Part shown: positions 24,551 to 64,000 of the stretch, piece after piece
Layout of the letters: the number at the start of each line of letters is the position of its first letter
How positions within the stretch are numbered: the stretch's first letter is position 1
NCBI GenBank assembly: GCA_037179515.1
Contig: JAXCGZ010015128.1
Span: forward strand, 138,501-202,500
Reading direction: 5' to 3'
Length of the DNA: 64,000 bases
DNA from: Halocaridina rubra
Lineage: Eukaryota; Arthropoda; Malacostraca; Decapoda; Atyidae
The notes under the pieces: model-generated
The model's database searches: none
Seen by the model: only the letters and a program-made list of their open reading frames with translations
Told to the model about the DNA's origin: nothing
Translations under genes and position numbers: made by a program

Positions 24551-27500
24551 AAGTAAATATGTGCATAAGAAATAATTAATCATTTTTGAATAAAAAAAAT
24601 ACTGACACATTTTTATCACTAATAAGGAAATGTAAAGTATGGCAGCTTTATGTGTAAAATGTAATTTATTGTATTTTGAAATTTCTACATACAATTCATC
24701 ATCTATGAGCTTGTAGTATATGTACTATAAGACTTACAACTGGCATTAAATTTGAATTATGCAGATGTATTGTTCCTTTCAAGGGTGATTATTATAGCGA
24801 TGCACCAAGGCCAATTTCTTTAATTTGGTATTTACTATTTTCTGTTATCTTTACAGCATCACCAGTTAAGAAACGAAAAGATTCTGTAACACTTGGCAAG
24901 TGTTATTTATCCTAAGTATAAATAGCTTTAGGTGTATTAGCAAGAAAAAGGAATCCTATAAGATCATGGGACAATCAAATACACAGATTTCAATTTGACG
25001 GCAAAAGAGGGGAATAAGATTTATGTAATCAGAAAGAAATCTCCAAGAGCCCAGTGTCCTCATCATGACATTAGTCTTAAAATGTTGTCCTTTTCTTATG
25101 AAAAACTGCTGATATACTTTACAAGACAACTGATATGCCTGCCTCCCAACATTAACTAATGGTTAAAAAATACACTCCTTAAAAGCACTGGAAATGGTGG
25201 TAGTTTCACTAGAGTTACTATAGGCAAAATGTGTTGTTACATGAATGTTAGATAATATTAGATTGTTTAATAATGGTACAAAAAAGTAAGTAAATAGTGC
25301 TCAGTCTTATTAAGTATTTTTTGAGTATGATTTCTATTTCGATTCATGAATCATAATTCTGAACGTCACTATTAATCCCAACTCTGCTACTAAGCTAATG
25401 TGAAGTGAACTTAGTGCTGGTTTGGTAGTTTTCTGTTCCTAAATTTATAAATTTTGCATTAACATTAGGTCCAATTATTTATTATAATTTGCTACACATA
25501 AATGTATTCTTGAGGCGATGAATAATAGAGTACTAAATATCCATGATGAGAAAATATGGAAACTCAGACTGACATTTCAGAGGGATGCATGACAAAGTGC
25601 CATATACCCTCCGAGTTAAGGGGTACAGTTTCTAAAGTGACGTCTTGGTCTATATTACCTGTTTTATATTACCAATTTTAATAGCAATGAAAATTACTTC
25701 ACATGTTAAAATGATTGTCAAATTTTTAAAACTGACAATATATCGGAACTGAATTCGCACAACTCATACCATTCGTAGGAATGGAATTTTAAAATGCAAT
25801 TATATCTGCTAATAATGTACTTCATACTGAACTCTAATATCACAAGAAGAAGCTTCATACTATGATTCTAAGAAATTATTTTTATTTGGACTGACTATAC
25901 GTTTTCACTAGCAATACACTATACATCTAAACAAACTATATTAGCCATAATTATCCTGCATGATTTCAATATCAAGTATCTTAAAATACTCTCAAACTAC
26001 CCAAAGAACTGATAACATGCCTTGCAAAAGTGCCTTTTCCAAAATTGCGTTAGGGGATGACTCAATATTACTGATGAGAACAGGCCTCCCTTTAATAGTA
26101 ATAAAAAAAATAGGGAAAGAATCTTGTATTTCAGTACTCTCAGAGGGATAAAGAATAGTCTTAATGAGGCCTTCAATGTGTTAATATAGATAGGGAAAAA
26201 GATGTAAAATATTTTTTATAATTTATACAAGTTCCATAGTAATAAAAGTAAAGTCACTGTTGCAAATGCATATTATGCTAATACTGTAGAATATTATCTA
26301 TTACTACTGTAGATGGTTTAACTAATGACCAATAATAATATAAAAACAGTCAGAACAACAGATTTCTATAGAGGCTCTCCAAATTTGGTGAAGATACAAT
26401 TACCTTGGCAAAAATGAGAAGTGTTCTAAGAAATATTAACCCACTTCTGAGTTGTATGTATGAACAACCTTATAAAAAACTTCCACAAGTCAGAGCATCA
26501 TATTAACTTACTAAATGAGCGAATTTATTGGAAGTTTCTATTTCCCCTGTGCTCTTTTTAAATATAAATATTTTTACAAATATTACAGTCAAGTAAGGGT
26601 ATGCACAATGTGATACCAAGTACAGTGAATAATCTATGGTGCCAAATGATAATTCTGGCATACTTTTTATACATGAATATCAGTTAAAAGAAAATGCAAT
26701 ACAGCCAATTCAGTTTAATCATGATGCAGTACAAAAATTAGAAAATCTTAAATAAATATAAACAAAATGAGAGAGAAGATGGGGAATATACTATGTTTGA
26801 GTGTCGTTTTTTCACTGCATTTACATGAAAATAGCAAAACAACCTCTAAACTATGTAAGTATAAATACAAAACAAAACAAAAAAGTTTCCCTAAATCTCT
26901 TAACTGAGAAAACTAAGTATAACGGGAAGAAAGTATCCATTATTAGTAGTAATAAAGAAAAGAAATAAATAAAAAGGAAAAACTATACTTTTGCATCCTT
27001 TTGGGTCTGACGATATCTGCAGTTATTAATGTCAGAAACATTTCCTTAGCATTATAAAAACCTAAATACTATACAAATTCTCTCAAAAACAAGGTTTACA
27101 AAATTGACACTGCACAGTTATCATGTTTATGTATATCGACAATGAAATTTTCGTTCCAAGGCAACTCCTCTCTGTATATGACCACCATATGCAATAAAAA
27201 TAATGTACTGTGTATAATGCATTATATACTACTGCCAAAGCATGGATTGACAAGGCATAAGCTGACAGAGCCTGCAGGACGTATTTCAACATACATACAA
27301 GAATCAAGGGTAAGCATAAAGAAATGAATATCATTAAGAATTTAATTTCACACTGCATTCATATAGCAAAAATTCCCATTAAAAACTAATTAGATAAAAA
27401 GGAGGAGATAGAATATGAGAAAATAATTTGAATAGAAGTCGTAGATATATTTTTACCCTTTGGTAACACAGTATATCAACTAGCATAATCAGGACCTGGA

Positions 27501-29501
27501 CTGGCTGTATGTTTGGTGCAGGTCAACCCTCCAAAGTAGTGATTAAGAAGATGACAACAAGAAACTCAGAGAAGATGAGCAGCAAAAGAGGCCAAACTAC
27601 CACAAACAACACCTGCCCAGTGAGGAGAAAATTCGATCACCAAGGCAATTACCTAATCTCCTAACACAATAAACACAACAATAAAATTTTCTACACCGAG
27701 AACCGACTCTCCGGCGGTCATGTCATGAAGACTCCTTTAGCCGGAGACACTGGGAGCAACTTTGGAGATACATTAAGGAAGATTGCATCATACACAATCA
27801 CGTATACCAGCAGCACAACATACACTCCTTGAGAGTTCTGTGGAAGAGTCAGGAAGCAGCAGTGGCCTTTCTTACGTACTTGGGGCTGCAGCTCAGGGAA
27901 CAAAAACAATAACGACGACGACTAGCAATAGTATATGTATTTCAGTAAATAGATTTCCTTTTTGATTTACATACACTGCATTACACTAATCCACTTTTAT
28001 CTTTTATTATCCTTTAGAGATTGTCAAATTCACGTGAATCTCAATACTCAATGAAGTAATTAATTATTTATATATTACAAGAATTCATATAGGTCTTTTC
28101 AGACTCCTATTACATCTTAAATATTTAGACAATAAGTTTTTTTTATCAAGTTTTGTCCAATCATATTGAATAATTCATAAATAAGACAACAAATAAAATA
28201 GTTTATATCTTTCATCAAAAAATAAGTGCCTAGATATGCCAACATACTTATGCATCATACTTCCAATATTAACTTGGAATTATAGAGTATTAAGTCATTA
28301 CTTTGTGTAACTTACGATTCCTAATCGTGAAGTATAAACACTGACAAAAGTTGCATTCTCATCAGTTCGTCTTGAGTCATTTACACAACATAGAAGTCAG
28401 ATGACATAAGTAATTAGTGAGCACTCTACAACAGAAGCACATACATTTAAAACCATTATATATAATCTGGATAATAAGAAACAGGAAAGAATTCACTACA
28501 AAATATTCCATGATTGTGTCAAAAGCATATCACTTACGATATGCAATAACTTCAAGTATATTTTCTGCATATATCAATGAAATATTAGAAATACTGGTCA
28601 ACTGTAGTAAATATGTACAATCTACAATATATTCCTAAACAAAGTCACTGCTGCAAATATTGAACAGTTATAAAGAAAATCATCCTGAGTTTCTTATGAA
28701 ATAAAAAAAAAAAGCGATAAAATAATTGCTCCATACTATGATCGACACAGCAGAGTCTGGATTCCAAACATAGACTGTTTGAAGAATCAATTTGAAATGT
28801 ATCTTCAATGTAGAAAACTGCTTTATTTTGATAATGCTAATGTATAACATGTCTTACACAGGACCAAAGTGGTTAAAGGATCAAAAGAAATGACTGGTTT
28901 ATTAGCATTTTACTACCAAGAGTATAAAAAAGGGAAGAAAAGTCAGGGCGGATATCACTCACATACACATCTAAGCTGGCTTTCTAGGAAGCAACGCGTC
29001 GAATAACTTTGAAGATATTACACTCTTCTTGGGGAAAAGTCAGAACTTTATTGGATTAGTAAAGCTGTTGAGAAAGTATTAAATACTGTACTGCCATGAG
29101 ATATAAGACTATATGATGGTCAGAGCAACTAGACAAAAATGACATTAGGATATTCTTATTTTAAACAAATAATAAAATTTCAATAGAGGCGCAAGTTTAA
29201 ACATAACTATCAATGGATATTTTTCAAATAGAGATAAAAAAAAATATGGTTGGCCATCTTTACATGACTCAGACAGCCACAACATTTCATTACAATAAGA
29301 GTTTCAACTTGATTACAAACATTCAGAATGGTAATATTTAAACCTAATTTTACTGCAGAAACGTAATATGAAAACATATATTTCTTTTTATTACAAAGGG
29401 CATAATCTGAGACTTCATTGCAATACCCAGGACATATCTAGACATATCAATAGGTATATAAACTGTTATAATAATAATAAAATGAAAATAATATTTCAAT
29501 A
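24551..29501. other. AT-rich DNA downstream of GPSM2, no gene seen
   Basis: Lies 3' of the GPSM2 stop and could hold its 3' UTR. Nearly free of recognisable transposons. One less AT-rich block at about 27480-27930 stands out (see findings). Confidence 0.4.
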
Positions 29502-29507
29502 TTTATT
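29502..29507 (-). promoter_or_regulatory. possible polyadenylation signal AATAAA
   Basis: AATAAA lies 14 nt past the GPSM2 stop on the - strand. It is very close to the stop, so a longer 3' UTR using a later signal is at least as likely. Confidence 0.25.
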
Positions 29508-29520
29508 ATAATACCTGCAG

Positions 29521-60949
<31,429 letters not shown>

Positions 60950-63900
60950 CTGATTGGAAAACGAAGAGTTTACATGAATACATTTCCCAATAAAGTCATT
61001 AGAAAAAATCTATAATGTTATGGTTGCGTGATAGAGGTAAATATGATTTAAATACTGATCATGACTTTATGTGGTGAACAGTCAAGAAAACTTGCTACGA
61101 ATTTATAAGGGGACGAAAATAAAGCACATCTATAAATTATATCACCAAAAATGTAATTTATACTGTATATATGAGGAAAAGGCTTTTGCAAAGGCTAAGA
61201 CAAAGCAAACTACAAAATATAAAAAAAAGGCTCCACACTGAAAATTATTTGATATCAAGGGTGTACAAGAAAACAATTTTTTTTTAAATAAAAATTTCTC
61301 TACAAAAGCAACAAATCCCACTCTCCTGAAAACAGAAAACCAAATGAATAGCCGTCAAAGGGGGAGTCTGTTCCTCCTTTCTCTTCCTCAACCCTACTAT
61401 GCTTTGGATAATTACAAAAACGTTATCCCTTTCATACATTAATAAATTACTGAAGTCTTACTGACATAGTTTCAAAACTTCAGTGGCAGAAATTTATAAC
61501 AATCTCTATATAAGGCAGATGCAAAAGCAATGAGGGTAGAGGAAGAGTTCAATGGCATGAACTTAGAAAATATAGTACAACACATACACATAATTTTGAC
61601 AGGTAAGACAAACAACACACTAAGCAGGAGAACATATTCAGCAACTTTATTCATCCTCTTTATAGGTCTTTGGTGAAATATATGGACGTAAGGATCGACA
61701 GAGAATAGAACAAATAGGTTACCTGAAATGCAATACCAACCCTGACTGTAATTCAAATACCGAAGCATGATAACAAGAGAAAATAGCAGTTGACAGCTTA
61801 TAAAGGAATTACTCATAATTGTATAATACTGCCTAAGTCAAAGCTTCTCGTACAGGAAGACAAAAGTGGACGTTATTGAAGAAAATAAGTTGAGTAGCTT
61901 TTAAGCTATCAAAAGGGGTGATATGTTATATCTAGGCTTACTTGAGGGCTTGGCAGCAAATGAGCAAAAGAGACTAGAGCAAATCCATTATCACTAAGCT
62001 GCATACATATACCCGGTAAAGAAAAAAATAATGAAAATGAACGAAAACACACCGGCTGACAAAAAGAAACTTGGAGGTATAGGAAGGAGTAGCAACAGAG
62101 AGTGGGATGATTGAGGGAAGTGGTGTAATTAGGATGCTCAAAATGATGAAGACATGAGTAAGGAGCTAGCCCCTGCCAACTCAGAAATGTATGTAAGTTC
62201 AAAATTGGCTGGGTTGCGTTGGGGGGAGGGTAGCTGTTGGTATCATTAAGCTTTCATCAAACTTTCCCAATGACATTTTTCAATGTTTTATAGGCAGGAA
62301 AAAAAAATTTCTGTCGTTCTTGAAATAACCAACTACAGTTTCTTCATAGTTCAGCTAATGTACGCAAATACTGTATAGTACAGTATAGTTTCCAGATCCG
62401 TGCCCACTTACCAAGATGATGACCTGCGCAGGGTAGTGGAGGGGGGGAAATTGTGGAAGCCCTTTATCCCCAAGGAGCAAAGAAAACTGATCGAGGTATG
62501 TTAGCTTTCAGTGAGTGTTCTTTGACTCAGGCCCCCTACCCTTACAAGGAGAGTTGCTGATATTCAAATTCGTACATTTACAGTCCCTATACCTATAATA
62601 GGTACCGTTTAGGTGTTTCTCATTGATCTCTGGCTCAAGTATAACTCAATTGGGAATGAAGTCAAAAAACGGGAAGTATCTCCAGCATGTCATCATGGAT
62701 GGTATGAAAAAGAAATAACTTATATGGTAAAACTAAATATAAATATAATAACTATAGCAATTTCTTAATACAATAGATGTGTATAATCTTCCATAAATGG
62801 AGTTACCATAGAAAAGTTGCCTTGTTATTCCTATTAATGTACAGATTACAAACCATAAAGCGTAACGACAAGTCTGCCCAAACTTTAATAATGTGGCTAC
62901 TTCATATGTTGTTTATGCATAGAAAAAGAATATAAAAAATATGTAGGTATATAAATTCTGTGAAATGCATAACTTACAATGCAAAAACTGTATCAACATT
63001 TGTATTTGCTCTGGTAATGTTCCTCATTAATAATAATTGGCTTTATAGTAATGACGCAAGAGTTGAAACACCTACTGATAGTATTAGCTTTATAAACAAT
63101 TACCAATATTTAGCTTTATAATTTACTAATCACCAGGTGTTCATGAATTAAGTGCTAGATTTCCATAGCTGGTTTCTTGATTGGACATCAGATGTGTCAT
63201 AATTTCTTTTACAGGCACTACAGTACATGTAATACTTATAGAGAACAGTATAGGAAGAAGGTAATTCCCCATTTATACCAAAAGAGTAAAGTTAAGATTA
63301 TCTATTACTTGAAGATCATATATGATATAACAGTAATATATTTAAAATAGTAAAAGTGCAGCTAATAATTTGTCACAGTATCCCATGCTACTTAAAACAG
63401 TCCCAACTTAACTCTTTTGGAAGTAAGAGTAAATGCTCTGAAAAGGTGTAAATTTTGGGGCCACACTAAATAGCATCAGATTAGAAAATGTTCCAAACCT
63501 TAAACCTACATTTTTTAACTTAGCCACTTTCACAACCTAAGGTGTATAACTTCTTTATGTATGAAAGGTGACCATCATTTATGTGTTTCACATTATTTTC
63601 ACATCATAGAAGTGCTCCAAGAAACAGCATGAGAAAATACTTGAATACAGCATAAAAACAGCAAAAGAACAAGCAGAGTGAGAGAGTGCTGCGCAAAGCA
63701 GTGCAAAACATCTGTCATGGGTAATACAACTGAAGTGTATTGTAAATACAGAACTAGAGTCCAGTCAAGAGTAAAAATGTACATAATGGTGAGTAAAGGT
63801 GTATACCTAATATTCAGGTAGAGAACTATTCAAGTGAAGTAGTGTATTAAAATAACCTATCTCATACACAGACAAGTAGAACATCATCAACCTAAGAATA

Positions 63901-64000
63901 CTACTACTTGCTATGTACAACAACACAAAAAAAAAAAAATACCAACAAAACCAAAATGTGCATCTTTACAACAACCGCATATCCTAATTTGCTACTACTA
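60950..64000. other. upstream of GPSM2 coding start
   Basis: An acceptor-like CAG immediately precedes the ATG, so this is probably a 5' intron. No 5' exon or promoter could be recognised. Open frames here lack known motifs. Confidence 0.45.
62385..62575 (+). mobile_element. LINE-C 3'-end fragment
   Basis: CCTTTATCCCCAAGGAGCAA, TGATCGAGGTATG, and CCCTTACAAGGAG in the same order and spacing as the LINE-C 3' UTR at 57430-57520. It is severely 5'-truncated. Confidence 0.7.

Noticed and set aside
61909..62202. 97-residue - strand frame upstream of GPSM2 as a 5' coding exon
   Set aside because: No TPR or LGN-like sequence, no convincing splice sites joining exon 1, and composition typical of chance frames.

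Overview
The window is eukaryotic nuclear DNA from an invertebrate, most likely an arthropod and plausibly a decapod crustacean. This is inferred from intron-rich animal genes, low gene density, many long (AT)n tracts and a heavy load of non-LTR retrotransposons and Tigger/pogo-type DNA transposons. The species cannot be fixed from the sequence alone.

Two host genes are clear, and they point tail to tail. On the + strand, positions 1588-8086 hold the last five exons of a ZIP-family zinc transporter of the SLC39A13 (ZIP13) type; its 5' exons lie outside the window or were not recognised. On the - strand, positions 60949-29521 hold eleven exons of a GPSM2/LGN/Pins orthologue. Its splice phases all join into a 671-residue protein: an N-terminal TPR array, a linker with a conserved RRTSMENM phosphosite, and four GoLoco motifs. 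The 21 kb between the two stop codons holds probable 3' UTR, repeats and AT-rich DNA with no recognisable gene.

The rest is mobile DNA. LINE-A (9340-12100, +) is a CR1/Jockey-like element with a nearly open RT frame. LINE-B (38232-39280 and 41765-44230, both -, plus a tail at 50845-50956) is a Jockey-like family. LINE-C (3315-4568 and 54866-57545, plus 3' fragments) is a second RT family. SINE-S has four ~290-bp copies that share their 3' tail with LINE-B. There are also tRNA-related repeats at 18478-19201 and 50634-50836. DNA transposons include a 4.7-kb Tigger (30224-34923) with a broken transposase, which carries a second, internally deleted Tigger in opposite orientation, and at least six further TA-flanked non-autonomous elements.

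The most unusual structure is 30056-37545. Here Tigger-type elements sit between (AT)n tracts, apparently inserted one after another into TA microsatellite, with SINE and LINE pieces nested inside or between them. All of this lies in the 15-kb last intron of the GPSM2 gene, which splits its third GoLoco motif. I found no rRNA, intact tRNA gene, CRISPR array, prokaryotic operon or clearly new gene system. Repeat family names are my own labels, assigned by eye.
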